The notes under the pieces: generated by a model
Database searches by the model: none
What the model was told of the DNA's origin: nothing
What the model saw: only the letters and a program-made list of their open reading frames with translations
Source: CAYLUN01 sp964386865
GTDB taxonomy: Bacteria > Verrucomicrobiota > Kiritimatiellia > RFP12 > UBA1067
Assembly (NCBI GenBank): GCA_964386865.1
Contig: CAYLUN010000016.1
Location: 21,037-85,036, forward strand
Length of the DNA: 64,000 nucleotides
Direction of reading: 5' to 3'
Translations under genes and position numbers: made by a program
Part shown: positions 16,228-29,300 of the stretch, in pieces
Position numbering within the stretch: position 1 is the stretch's first letter
Layout of the letters: each line of letters begins with the position of its first letter

Positions 16228-17288
16228 GCACCAAAAGTAAGTCCACACCCAAGAAGGCCGAGCAGCCGGCGCAAAAACATCCACCCGCGGCCGCCGCACA
16301 CAAGCACCCCAAGCCAGGGCTCGGCCGCGGCTTGGGCGCGCTCATTGGCGCGCACGCGCACACCCAGAAGTCGGCCGCCGCCGCATCGTCCCAGCAACTT
16401 CCGGCCGGCGTGGCGGCCGCACCCGTCCAACCTGTGGCGGAGGCGCCTGCTCCCGCCGCACCCGGACATTCCGTTATCGATGTGCCAGTCGCTGAGATCG
16501 TCCGGTCGCCCTGGCAGCCACGCCAGAACTTCGACGAGGTGGCGCTGCGCGAGCTCGCCGAGTCCATCAAAGCCAACGGCGTCATCCAGCCGCTCATCTG
16601 CCGCAAGAACGCGGACAACCGCTACGAGCTGATCGCCGGCGAGCGCCGCCTTCGCGCCTCGATCGAGGCCCGCGTGCCCAAGGTGCCGGTCATCCTCGTC
16701 GACGCCGAAGACCGCCGCGCCGCCGAGATGGCCATCATCGAGAACATCCAGCGCCAGGACCTCAACGTCATTGAGGAGGCCGAGGGCTATCGAACGCTGG
16801 CGGAAACCTTCAGCCTCACGCAACAGGACGTGGCAGACCGCGTGGGCAAAGCGCGGGCCAGCGTCGCCAACTCCCTCCGCCTGCTCGACCTGCCGGACGA
16901 GGTCAAACAGCTGATCGGCAGTGGCCTGCTCTCGACCGGCCACGCCAAAGTCCTCCTCGGGCTCATCGATGCCACGGAGCAGACGATCCTCGGGCGCAAG
17001 TGCGTCACCGAAGACCTCACCGTGCGCACGCTGGAGAAGATCATCCAGCGCCGCAAGGCCGATGCCGATGGAGCAGACACCCGCCGCCCCGGCAAGCCCG
17101 ACCTGCCCGAGAGTTACGTACGCGACTTGGCCGACCGCCTGCACAAGCACTTCGGCACGGCGATCCGCCTCGCGCCCGGCGTGACGCACGCCAACGGCAG
17201 GCACACCAAGGGCGTGCTCGAGATCGACTTCTACGACAACGACGACCTCGACCGCATCCTGAGCCTGCTCGGGATCACGCTGGACTAA
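16224..17288 (+). CDS. parB: ParB chromosome-partitioning protein
   Basis: The 354-residue protein has a low-complexity N-terminus rich in Lys, Pro and Ala, then the ParB signature KPGLGRGLGALIGA (about residue 30), the CTP-binding motifs GERRLRASIEA and ENIQRQDLN, and the helix-turn-helix region that binds parS (FSLTQQDVADRVGKARASV). A C-terminal dimerisation domain follows. It starts inside the argC stop codon (ATGA) and shares its promoter. A ParA gene is not adjacent, unlike the usual parAB pair, and I found no full parS consensus in the window. Confidence 0.93.
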   Translation: MSTKSKSTPKKAEQPAQKHPPAAAAHKHPKPGLGRGLGALIGAHAHTQKSAAAASSQQLPAGVAAAPVQPVAEAPAPAAPGHSVIDVPVAEIVRSPWQPRQNFDEVALRELAESIKANGVIQPLICRKNADNRYELIAGERRLRASIEARVPKVPVILVDAEDRRAAEMAIIENIQRQDLNVIEEAEGYRTLAETFSLTQQDVADRVGKARASVANSLRLLDLPDEVKQLIGSGLLSTGHAKVLLGLIDATEQTILGRKCVTEDLTVRTLEKIIQRRKADADGADTRRPGKPDLPESYVRDLADRLHKHFGTAIRLAPGVTHANGRHTKGVLEIDFYDNDDLDRILSLLGITLD

Positions 17289-17313
17289 ACGGTCAAACAC
17301 ATTTTGTGAACGT

Positions 17314-20300
17314 TTACGGCTGGAGCGGCGTGCTCACGCTTACACGGTAAAAGGCCTGCGGCATGCTCTCAAGCATCCGCACCAGCACCTGCGTGCGGTT
17401 CGAGACCGCCACGATAGGTTCGCTCACCGTCAACCACACCCCCGTAACTGCCGGTGCGACCTGGATCACGTAGGCCTTGTTGCTGACGCTCTGGAAGGCG
17501 ATCGGCAGGTAGCCGTGGTCATTTGTCCGAACCGCACGTCCGAGCGCCGTCATTCGCAAGACGGAGGCGGGGTTGGCCGGATCCGTCCCCGCGCAATACT
17601 CCTGCCAGTTCAGCAGACCGTCACAGTCGGCATCCGTCGTTTCAGCCGCATTGAAGTCGTTCGTCCAACCGTGCTGCGCCAGCCACCACTCCGGCGTGCC
17701 CCTCGTGGCCAGGTTCTCGCCGAACAGCGCCGAGAGCAGGTACGGTTGATTCATGGTCAGAGAAAGCGGGTTCAAGGCGGAAGTCACCGTGCCCGTCCAC
17801 GCCACAAAATGATAGTAGTTGCTGGGCTGGGCTGTGACACCAGGCGCGCACCCTCTGGCAAACCAGCCGCTCCCGGGGGTCACGGTTCCTGGCCCGCCAG
17901 CGGCGACGTCTAGCCAGTAATTCGTCTGCCAGAGCCAGTTCAGTGACGCATTGTTGGTCAGAGGAAACGTCAGAGATAAACCGCTGCCGCTGACCGGGGC
18001 GTTCCCCGCCATCGTCCACCCCTCGCAAACATATTGCGTTCCCTGACCTTCCGACACCGCCGCATTCGTGAGCGCGCACGTTACCTCCGTGCCATAGGGG
18101 AAACTGTTTGTGACGCAAACCTTCGTCCCGTTGTTCGTCGCATAGAGCGGATGCACGGCACCGCAGGAATTGAAGACGGCATTCGATGCCATGTTCAGCC
18201 ACGTAGCCCAGAGCCAGTTGCCTGAACGTTTCGAGCCTGAGGCACGGACCTCGTCGACAAGGCCATTGTGATACTGGCTCGGGGAGTTTCCGTAGCCAAT
18301 ATACTCGCCGACCGTCTGGCCGCTTATCTTGACGGTGCATTCCAAAATCTTACGCCCATCCACATAGACGGCGGTGCCATTGCTGACATTGTTCTGATAG
18401 GAGAAGGCGACGTGATGCCATGCGCCGTCCGCGATAGCAAACCCCGTGTTGCGTCCGACCGAATTCCCCCAGTCATAGACGATCAGACTCCTGTTGGAGA
18501 TGAACATGCCGTAGGCAAGCTGCTTACATACAATAGCCCGGTACGTGCTGTCGTTCGCGCTGGTCGCAATCCACGCCTCCAGCGTCCCGACTGTATTCTG
18601 CAGGCTCGCAGCGTTCCCGCAGTTGATGTACTTCGAACTGCCGTTGAGGCTGACGGCACCGCCGACCTTACCGGCAATAAGATCACCGCCGACCATATTC
18701 TGGCAGGCCCCGTGATTCGCGTTGGTCGTACTGTCGCGCATCTGCGGCGACGTATTCGCGGGACTCTCCTGTAAGTGCCAGACACCCTTGAACCCGCCTT
18801 CCCACACCGCACCGTTCGTCGCGGAGGAAGGCGCGGACTGCCCATTCGTCATCCAGTACGCCCTGATGTAATCGTTGCTGCTTGAGAGTTCCGGCACCTG
18901 AACCCAGACATAGGAGTTGCCGTTCGTGTTCCACTCCTCGATCTCGTAATTGAGGTCTCGGAGACCGGCCGCGTCCGTAAACCGCAGGACTCCGGCGTTG
19001 GTGGTTGCGAACCCCGCGTAGCTGAAGCCAACGATGTTCGTGCTGAGGACGACGAGCGCCGGGAAGTTGGTGAGCGTTTCACTTTTCGTGTAGCCCGGGA
19101 AGCCGATCTCCATACCGAAACCTACGGGTAAAGACCACTGGAGTCCGCCATGCGCCGACCTCATGACAAGTTCCTGCTCGTCGAGTGAGAAACAGGCGGT
19201 GATCGCCCGTGGCCGATCAACAGCATACGAGATTTTGTTGCTGGAAACGGAGCAGCCGTTGGTGTCGCCGCTCCAGCGGTCGAAATGCCAATGGGCTAAA
19301 GACGTCGCCGTGACAACCACGTTACTGCCCAGGAGATACCATCCTCCCGGAACATCCACCGCGCCCATTCCGCTGACCGACACGTCCAGTCGAGGCGAAT
19401 AGCGGACTTCGTCCAACCAGCCGGCGTCAGAGCCAGAGGAGGAACTGCCGTCTTTACTGTACTGCCAGCGCAACGTGTGAACGCCTACGGGTATTGCGTT
19501 AGTCTGCACCTGCCAGTCGACGTTCCCGGAAATCCGGCCTGTCTGTAGAACACCATCCATATAGAGAGCCAGCCAGTCAAAGTTGCCCTCCGATGATACT
19601 TTCCGCCAGTAAGTGAGCAAGGCTGGGCCTTGCATGACGGTTTCAAGCCAGGACGTCTGACTGTTGTTGATGTCTCCGCTCTGGGCCGCCATCCCGCCGT
19701 CATGCGTCACACTCATCTGCGCGAACCAAGGCGCGTTTCCGCCTGTAGTCCAAACCAAGGCCACAGCATTGACCGGCCACCCTAAATCCAACACCATCTG
19801 CCAGTTCCAAATGAGCGAAGAGGCACGGGTAATCGTCGCCGTCACGCTGGTGCCTGTTCCGCTCGACGGCACGCTGCCCGTCCCGCTCCAACCCGTGCAG
19901 ACGTACTGCGTGCCGCCCCCGAGATCCACAGGCGAGCCCTGAACCGCGCACGGCACGGAACTGCCGTATGCGAACCAGTTGGTTCCGCGTTCCGGCGCGA
20001 CCGCGCCCCACGCGGAACTCACGGCCAGCGGATAGGTGGTGGCGTCGCTCTCAAACGTGGCCTGGATGCTCCGCGCCTGACTCATGGCTACCATGACCGG
20101 ATTGCTGTACTGGCTCTGGGCTGGCACGTCGCCGGCCCACCCCGCGAAGTGATAGCCGCTGTCCGGAATCGCTGTGGCGAGCGCGACACTCCCTCGGTTG
20201 TACCAGCCGTTGGTTGAAACCGCACCGCCGTTCAAACCGGACGTTGCGCTGAACCAGTACTGCGTCTTCCACGACCAGGCGATCGTAGAGACGTTCGTCA

Positions 20301-23300
20301 GGGTGACCATGACGTTCGTGTCTGCGCCGCTCGCCGGCACGCTGCCCGTGCCACGCCAACCGGAGCAGACATACTGCGTCGACACGCCGCTCAACACCGG
20401 AGAGTCAAGCACCGAACAAGGCACGTAGGAAAGGTAGTCATACGTGTTTGTTCCTCGCGGAGGCGTCACGGTGCCGTAAAGCGAACTGACGACCAGAGGT
20501 ATCTGCAAAGCCTGAATATAGTTCGTCTTCACGACCGCGCAGGTCTCGCCCGCATCCGTATACGCCGTGACCCGCACCGAGTAGAACCGGGCGCCCAGAT
20601 AGGTGTTGGTGACGGGCTGCGCCCCGACGCTCGCCAGGTCGTTGGACGCGTCGTCATTGAAGTCCCATTGGAAGCGGAGGCCGGCCAGATCGGCGCCGGT
20701 GGCGAGCGGCGTGAAAACCACCGCGAGCGGCTCGGGCCCTTGGCGCGGACTGGCCGTGAAATCGCAGGCCAGCACGCCGACCTCATACGCGCCCATGTCC
20801 ACACTCCCGCCAGCGATACGCGAATGACCATCCAAATCCATCACGCCAAACATCACGCCCTGATTCATCCCTGTGTTGACGCATGGCGAGTTGGTGGTCA
20901 GCCGATAATTGCCCTCCGCGGCATTCATGAACAGCGGGTTAACCGAAATATTGCCTCCGCCTGTAACCGCAGGCGTTATGCAGCAATTGGAATACGAGTA
21001 GACCGAACCGTTCTCGTAGTTGTTGACGGAGTTGAAATACACAATCGAGTTGATGATCGCTGAGTTTTGGCAGTACAAACCGCCGCCGTGCGTACCCGCT
21101 GACGTACCCGAATTTCCTGTGATCGTGCAGTTCCGAGTAACACCGCTATCGATACAGTATGCTCCACCTCCAGCGCCGGCACTGTTGCCAGAGATGAGGC
21201 AGTTCTCCAATCGGGATCCATTGCCGCAATAGACTCCGCCGCCCAACCCATACGTGCCGGTTCTATTGCCACGAATAATGCTGTTCCGTATCTGGCCACC
21301 GCCGGTCAGATATACGCCGCCGCCGCTGTCGGAGGCGTAACCGCCCGTAATCGTCAGGCCTTCAACGACGGCGTTCGAGTGGGTCAGATAGAAGCAGCGT
21401 ACGTATCTTGCCGGATACCCGCCGTCCACCACCGTCGTCGCAGGACCGTTCACGCTACGCACCGCGATGCCGTTGTTGACGACGATCTGGCTGCTGACCT
21501 GATAGACGCCGTTACTGACCAGCACGACGGAGCCGTCGCCGCCTGCGTTCACAGCCGACTGAATGTCGCGGGCGGCCGTAAGCCAGTTGGTATAGGGGAA
21601 ACTGGGATTACCGCTCAGGGAGACGTAGATCACGCTGGCAGGAAGACGGGTGGGCTCCACGCGGGGGCCGGTATGCCAGGTGACCGGAGCGCCGGTCGCC
21701 GGGGCGCCGCCGCTGTCCTGCGCGGCAAAGGCGTATTCGTAGTCGTCGCCGCCGACCAGCGTGGAGATCGCATAGGAGTAGGTTTTGCCATCCGCGTAGT
21801 TCAGATCGCCGCTGTCGGCTGCGGTCATGGCGAACGGGCTGCCGGGAATCTCCGCCCCGCTCTTGCGGATCAGCAACTGCGGGAAACCGGACAACGGAGC
21901 GTCATCGTCCGCGTCCGAATATGTGACGCGGAAGGTGAAGGTCGCCAGCCCCTGCACGCCGCCGTCGGGCGAAACACCGCCGCTCTCATAGCCCCACTCG
22001 CCAGTCCATGCCAGCGTCGGCGAAGCCCCTTTGTTGTCCACCGCGTAAACCCGCGGAGTGACGTTTGTCAAGGCTGGCACTGAATCCGAGACCACCCGAA
22101 ACAGGTACTGCGTACCACTCTCGACCGTGCGGCTGTCCCACCAACAGGAGCCGGCATTGTAGGGTAGGCCCGTCGCTCCTTGCACCGGCGCCCAACTCAG
22201 ACCGGCATCCGCGCTGTAGTCGAGATGAACCGTTTCAGCCGAGTCCCAGTCCGCGCCTGGCGCGACCCAACGCAGAGGTTCCCAGGCGTGGAGCGGCTCC
22301 CGGTTGCCGACAGTTGTCATCAGAAGCCAGCGACCCGGCGTCTGCGAGGCCTGCTCCGTCCCGCCAAAGGCGCCCAAATTGACGCGACCGCCGTTCGGCG
22401 TCGGTTCTGTTCCAGCAGCCTGCGCCGGATCACCGGCGTCCAAACCCGGGCTGTCCGTGCCGTCCGCCAACCACACGCCCGCATGATAGCTGCCAACGGT
22501 ACTTTGCAGATGAAAGTCATCGCCGGACGGATCAACGAACAAGGGAGCATGTTCCATGCTATTGGGGTCGCCGCCCGTCGCTTTCCGCCAGCGGGCCAGC
22601 GTCGTGATGTTTGTGCCCTGACACCAGCCGACATAGGCTCCATTGGCGACAAAGATGTCGTTGTAGTCGGATCGAGCGGCGGTCGAACCGTTGACCCACC
22701 ACGCCATATCGCCGAGGCCGTCCGCGCAAACGATGTTGTTGACGGCCACGTAACCCGCAGACTGCGAGAAGCTCAGACCGTAGCGCCCATTCCCGAAGAG
22801 TGTGCAGTTACGCACAGTGACCGAGGAACCGCCCTGGATCCGGATCCCGTTGCCTCCGACGGGGTCAACGGTCTGACGCGTAAGACAGTATTCGAGCACT
22901 GGTGACACGCACCCGTTGACCAGTACCCCGGAATACAGGTTGCCGAACGCCTCGCACCGGCTCAGACGGCACCCCTTGCCACTCTGCAAGACGACGCCGT
23001 TATACGCCCCCGTTACGCGCATCCAACACTGGGGAACCCCCGGACGGTTGGTCACAGTCGCAGTCCGTATGACGACATTGCTCGCGCCGCTCACATGCCA
23101 GCCATAGCAACCGGAGTTCGTGTCGCCGCGGTTGACGGCGACTCCAAATGGTGACGCCTCGAAAACCACCGGCGAAGCGCTCGTTCCGCCGTTTGCCGCG
23201 AGAACCACGATGTTGCTGGTCAAGTTGTAAACGCCCGTGTCGATTCGAACCACGTCTCCGGGCACGAGGGCATAGGCGGCCAGCACCGCCTGTACCGTGC

Positions 23301-26300
23301 CCTTGGGGGTCGCGGGGCTGGTTCCGTCGTTGGCGTCGTCGCCCGGTGCCGTACACCACGCGTCGTTCGTGATCGACGTGTCGTTGACGAAGTACGCGCC
23401 GCCAGCACTGATCGTGAAGTCGGCATCGCATACGTCCCACACGTTGGAGTCCTGATCGCTGACCACCTTCACGCGGCAATGGGTTCCGGTCGGCGCGGAG
23501 TAAACGTCCCACGCGAAAAGCTGCGCCTGCGCGGGCAGGGCCGCTCCGCCAGCGATGGCGATCCAGTTCGTGCCGCTGTCGGCGGAGAACAGCAGGCTCA
23601 CGGTATCCCCGTCAGCCCACCCCTGATGCGCGACGTTCCACGCGATCGTCCGAACACCCTTCCACGCTTCGCCACCGTTAGGCGCCACAAGGGTGACTTT
23701 GCCCCCGGCCGGGCTCTTGGAGGCCTCCGACGTGCCGCCATAGGCCCCGACATTTCTGACACCGCCGTTCGGCTCCGGCTCATCCCCCACCGGATCGGAC
23801 GGGCTCCCCGCGTCAAGGCACGGGCTGCTCACCGCGTCATTGGTCCAGCCCTGCGCCGCCGGATCCCACCTGCCACCAGCGGACAGGAGGTGAAAATCGC
23901 CGGCCGAGGGATCGGCGAAACATGCAGGCCCACTCGCGCTGTGGCTTTCCTTTCCCAACCCGGACTGCCAAGCGGACAAGGTCGGGTATGACCCGGCCCA
24001 CGACGCCACACCTGCGGTTCCCGTCGTGTCGTACACGTTGTAGTCGGAGTAGACGATGTTGACCTTGCTTTGGGCCGACTGGAGACACCAGCCGGAGTCT
24101 TGGGAGAAGACGTTGTTGCGGAAGGTCAGGTTAGGCTGGGACGTGGACCCCGCATACGCGTAGCAGAAGCCGGCCACAAGGTTGCCGCTGAACGTGTTGT
24201 TGATCACGAAAAGCGTCATCGGGTTGGCGAAGACGCCGTAACTGTTGTTTACGATAACGCAGTTCGCGACCTGTAGGTTCGAGCCGCCGGCGGCGCGGAC
24301 TCCGTTGACACAGTCCGTGATGCGGCATTGACTGACAATGCAGTCGGTTGACGGGACTCCATAAACGCCATGCTCGGCATGCCGAATACCGATCCGTTCG
24401 AGCCGGACGAGGCCGCAGCCCGCCAACCGGATCGCCGCGCATCCGTTGGAGGGAGAGTTGCGATCCAGAATGGTACCCTCGGCGTGGGTGGACCCGCAGA
24501 GGGTAACGTAACCGCCCGAGGCGCCACCGTCCGCGGCCGTCACGACGACATCGTTGGTCAGCATGTACAGGCCGGTGTCCACGTAGACCGTCTCACCAGG
24601 CGCGAGGTCATAGACGTCTAGGATGGACTGGATCGTCGCCTTCGGCGTGGCAGCGGACAGGCCATCGTTAGCGTCGTCGCCGGGCGCGGCGCAGTAGACG
24701 TCGCCAGTGGTGGTCGCGTCGTTGACATAATAGTCGATCACGTGATTATATATCGTGAAGTTGCCGCTGCTGGCGGCCCACACGCTCGCGTCCTGATTGC
24801 ACGTCGCGCGTATTCGATAAAATGGACGGGAAGGCAGGGAAGCGGTGTCCCAAGCGAACGCGCCGGAGGACCACTCACAGCCAGTTGCACCGGCGATTGG
24901 AATCCAGGTGCCGCCAGCGTCGGCGGAATACTCAAGCCGGATACTGTCCCCGTTTTGCCAGCCGCTGCCGAAGGCGCGCCAACAGATCTCCCGCCTCCCC
25001 ATCCAGACCTCTCCTCCACCGGGCGCCCAGAGCGCCAGCTCACGCGTCCCCGCCGGCGTTTTCGACGCGCAACGCGTGCCTCCGTAAGCGCCGATGTTGA
25101 TCTGTCCGCCGTTCGGAGCCGGCTCCTCGCCCACAGGATCAGCCGGGTCGCCCGCGTCCAGACACGGGCTGGCACACGAGTCGTTAAGCCAAGCACGGGG
25201 GTCTGACGACGGCAAGCCGCTACTCGGATCGTATCGCCCAGCCGTGGAACGCAGGTGGAAGTCATTGCTCGAGACGTTGGCGAACAGAGGGTCGACGCCC
25301 GTGCTGTGGCGGTCGAACACCCAGCCCTGACGCGCCATGCCGTCCGCCCACTCTTCGACGCTGGCATAAGACTGTTCATTCCCTCCTCCGTACATCCACA
25401 TGCCAACCACCGCGCCGCTGGTGGCGAGCAGCACGTTGTAATCGGATTCGCCGAGCACATCGATGTTCCCGTTATACAGGCAGTATTTCCCGCCGCCTTG
25501 CGCACGGATAATGTTATTCTTAACCGTGATTGAATGAAATTCAAAATAGTACGCGCCGTTTATATCGGTCGTAATTCCGCTCCCGCTGCTCCAGATCGTG
25601 TTGTTGATGACCGCGGTACCGGAACGGGCATAGATGCCCAAGGCATGCCCGCAAAGGACGTTGTTCTGAACCACGTTCCCGTATTCCGTCACGATGCCTG
25701 TTCCGCTTGATCCCGGGCCGATACAGACGTTGTTCTTGGCCGTACAGTAGGCTCCGCTAAAGCTGATTCCAGCCCCCCCTTTCAGCGTCAGGCTATCGAC
25801 CTCCACATACGAGCCGACGACGGACAGCGCCGTCATACTTGCGGTCGCGGTTTGGAAGACCGTTCCTCTGGTCGACCCCTGGATCCGAATAGGCGCAACA
25901 GCGCTTCCCTGATGGCGGACGTCAGCCGTGAGTCCGGCGCTCAGGGGGTAGTAGCCGGTGTCAAGGTAGAGCAGGTCGCCGGGCTTGAGGTCGTAGGCCG
26001 TGAGAATGGCCTGCGCCGTTGCCTTGGGGGTGACAGGGCTCCGCCCGTCATTCGCGTCATTTCCGACGGCTGCGCAATAGACATCGTCGTTGGTAGAGCC
26101 GTCGTTGACGTAGTACCTCGAGCCTCCGTTCACCACGCTGAAGGAGGCTTGACTCTGATCCCAGAGGCCAGGCTCGGCCAAGGAGGTGAGGCGCAAGCGG
26201 GCCGACCAGCAATTGGTGTGGCGCGTGGTGTCCCAAGCCCACTGTCCGGCGTCAACGGAGACGGACTCACCACCCTGAACCACCGTCCACGTCGCTCCGT

Positions 26301-29300
26301 CATCCGCCGAGTACTCGATTCGAAGCAGCCCGTTGGTCTGCCACCCGGCCGGGTCTACGCTCCACAGTACGGTTTGCGTGCCCCCCCAACGCTCGTCTCC
26401 TGCCGGAGCGTTGAGGTGGAGGTACTGGTTGGGGCGGCTCTTCGACGCCTCCGCTGTACCGCCATAGGCGCCCAGGTTGATTCGTCCGGCGTTGGGCGAG
26501 GGCTCCGCTCCGACCGCATCCGACGTGGGACCCGCATCGATGGTCGGGCTGTGTACCGCGTCGGCGACCCACATCGTGGCGTCCGCATTCCAGCGCCCCC
26601 CGATGGATTTGACGTGAACGTCAAGATTCGTAACATCCGCGAACTGCGGGTCGACCGCGAAACTGTGCGCGTCGCGGCCGGAGGCGGCTTGCCACGCGGC
26701 CAGAGTCAGGTACGTGCTACTATAGCTCTCGCGGGCGGTGCTGGCCGAGCCCGTAACGAAGAAATCGTTGTAGTCCGAGTAAGCGATGGCGCTGTTGTTG
26801 GCGACACTCTGATAGATGCAATAGCCTGCGGACTGTGAAAAGATGTTGTTCCGCAGTGTGATGGGTATGGTCAAGCTGCCCGTCCACCCCGGGGTGAGCC
26901 AGAATGAGCCGCTCAGGTTACCGTGAAACGTGTTGTTGACGACACTCAGGCTACCGCCGCTGCCTGAAGGCCAACTGGTCAGCAGGAGTCCCTTGTCGCA
27001 GGCCGCAATGACGTTCTGCATGACGACATGTCCCCCGCTGCCTTGCGCATGGATCCCCGCGTTACACCCGGTGACGCGACAGTGCTGGATCGTGCAGTTC
27101 GCAGCCGAGGCGGCGTACACCCCCTTGTCGGCCGTCACGATGCGGAGATTCGCCAGGGCTACATACGAGCAGCCGGCCAGATGGAAGGCATAAGAGCCGG
27201 CCGACACGTTCGTCCGGTTGATCAGGCTTCCGACTGCGTTGGTGGAGCCGACGATCGATACAGGCGCGGATGCCGAACCGCTGTGCCCGCTGTTTATCAC
27301 GATGTTCGAACTGAGGGTGTAGACTCCGCTGTCCACATAGATCACGCTGCCGGGAGCCGTGTTATAGCCGTCCAGAACAGCCTGGATCGAGGCCTTGGGT
27401 GTCGCCGGTGATAGCCCATCGTTCGACTCGCTGCCCGCCGCCGTGCAGTACACGTCGTTCGTTGGATCATAGGTATCGTTGACATAGAAGAGCGGGACAG
27501 CCGCCATCGGGATTGATCTGATGACGAAGGGGCCGGTTGTTTGCGCGAACACGGTTGGTTCCTGATTGCACACCAGGCGCAACACGTAGTTCGATCCGGC
27601 CGATAACGCGTGAAGATCCCAAGACCACGGCGAGCGCCAATGGCTGCGATTGGCCCCAGCCGCGACAGCGATCCAGTTCGTGCCGCCGTCCGGCGAGTAT
27701 TCCGCGCGGAGCGTATCGGACGCCTGCCACCCGGCACCGTGATAACGCCACGTCACGGCGCACTGCGCTTGCAGGACTTGTCCGGCCACCGGCTGGATGA
27801 GCGACAGGTAGCGAGCCGCAGGCGATTTCGATGCGAAGCCCGTGCCGCCGTAGACGCCTAGGTTAAGGCGGTTGCCGTTTGGAGCGGGCTCCGCTGAGGC
27901 ATCGGCAATAGGATCTCCGGCGTCGATGCAGGGGCTGTTGGTGGCGTCGCCGGCCCATCCGCCCGCGCCGGCGCCTGCCAACGGATCCCACCGCCCGGCG
28001 CTCGACTTGAGATGAAAATCCCCTGCCCCCGGATTGGCAAACAGCGGGTCAACTTGCAGGTCATCCGCTCCGACGAGTTGCGACGAACCATACTGGTCAT
28101 TGTACGCTGATGACAAAGCCGAGGCACCCGTGGATGGCGCTGAAAGACACGTGCCGCCCGGCGCAACCAAAAGGGAGTTAGCAGCCCGGATGTCAGCCAG
28201 TTTGTTGTGGCGCCAATCGTTGTCCACGTTCGCGCACGTCTTCCCGCTTCCAGCCACCAGCGTCGATTGCTCGATGGCCGCATCCGTCACACTGACGCCC
28301 AAACACCGGCCACCAACTCCGTACACTAAACAGTGATCAAGGGTGCTGCGCTCATAGTAGCCCTCGTAGTACTCGCCTACAAGACTGATTGCATCACCGC
28401 TGCAACCCGTGACCGTTAGATTGCGGAAGGTGTGCGAACGCGGCTCCTTGGACCAGACCGCGCTCGCGCCTCCTGACATCGTCAGGTTCTCGATTTCGAC
28501 ATGTCGGGTGTAATATAACTGGAGTCCCACAATTCCGGGAGCGACTTGGAGACTCGCCTTGGCCGGTGCCGGCGGCCCTATGACACGCAGGGCATGGTCG
28601 GCATCGCCCTGATCGTGGTAGTCGAGCACGACCGTCTCGGCGAGCGAATACGTTCCGGCGTCCACCCACACGGTGTCACCGCCCTTGACCGTGTAACACC
28701 GAAAGATTTCCGCCAGTGAGCGCTTGGGCGTACAGGGCGTCAAACCGTCGTTGGTGTCGTTGCCTACAGTCGTGCAATACACGTCCCCATTCGTGCCGGC
28801 ATCATTGACATAGTAGTTGGTTGAAGCCGCCGCTCCGCAGGGAACATACGCCCAAAAGGTACCTTCATCGACCGACGTGTCGAACGGCAGCGGAGCGGTA
28901 CCAGCGCTGGTCTGCCCGTTCCAGATGATGTCGAAGGTCGACACGGTTCCAACATCCCAAGCAGCGCTGTCGGTTACGCTGAGCCACCAGCGGTTGGTCC
29001 AGTCCGCCGGCAGATAGGTGGCAGCTTCCGTGATGTCCACCCACATGTCGATGGTCAGGCTGTCGCGTTCCAATCCGGTGACCAACAGTCGGGACCAGGA
29101 GGGCGAGGACTGCGATCCTACGCCGATTTTGACCGTGACGTTGTCGAGATTCCAGCCCCAGTACGAATGCGACACCTTCCAGTGCGCCAATCCGGACGGC
29201 GCGTAGCCCACACGGTCTGTCATACGGTAGAACCCGAACGCGTAGGTTGTGAGAAAGGGCTCCGAGATCCAGGCGAAACCATTGGTGCCCCAGTCCGCAC

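Noticed and set aside
17286..17317. stem-loop between parB and the giant gene as a terminator
   Set aside because: Only TAAACG/CGTTTA pair cleanly, inner pairing is poor, and there is no T-run.
25852..26838. plus-strand frame of 328 codons inside the giant gene
   Set aside because: Antisense to repeated beta-helix modules and without motifs; it reflects the modules' composition.
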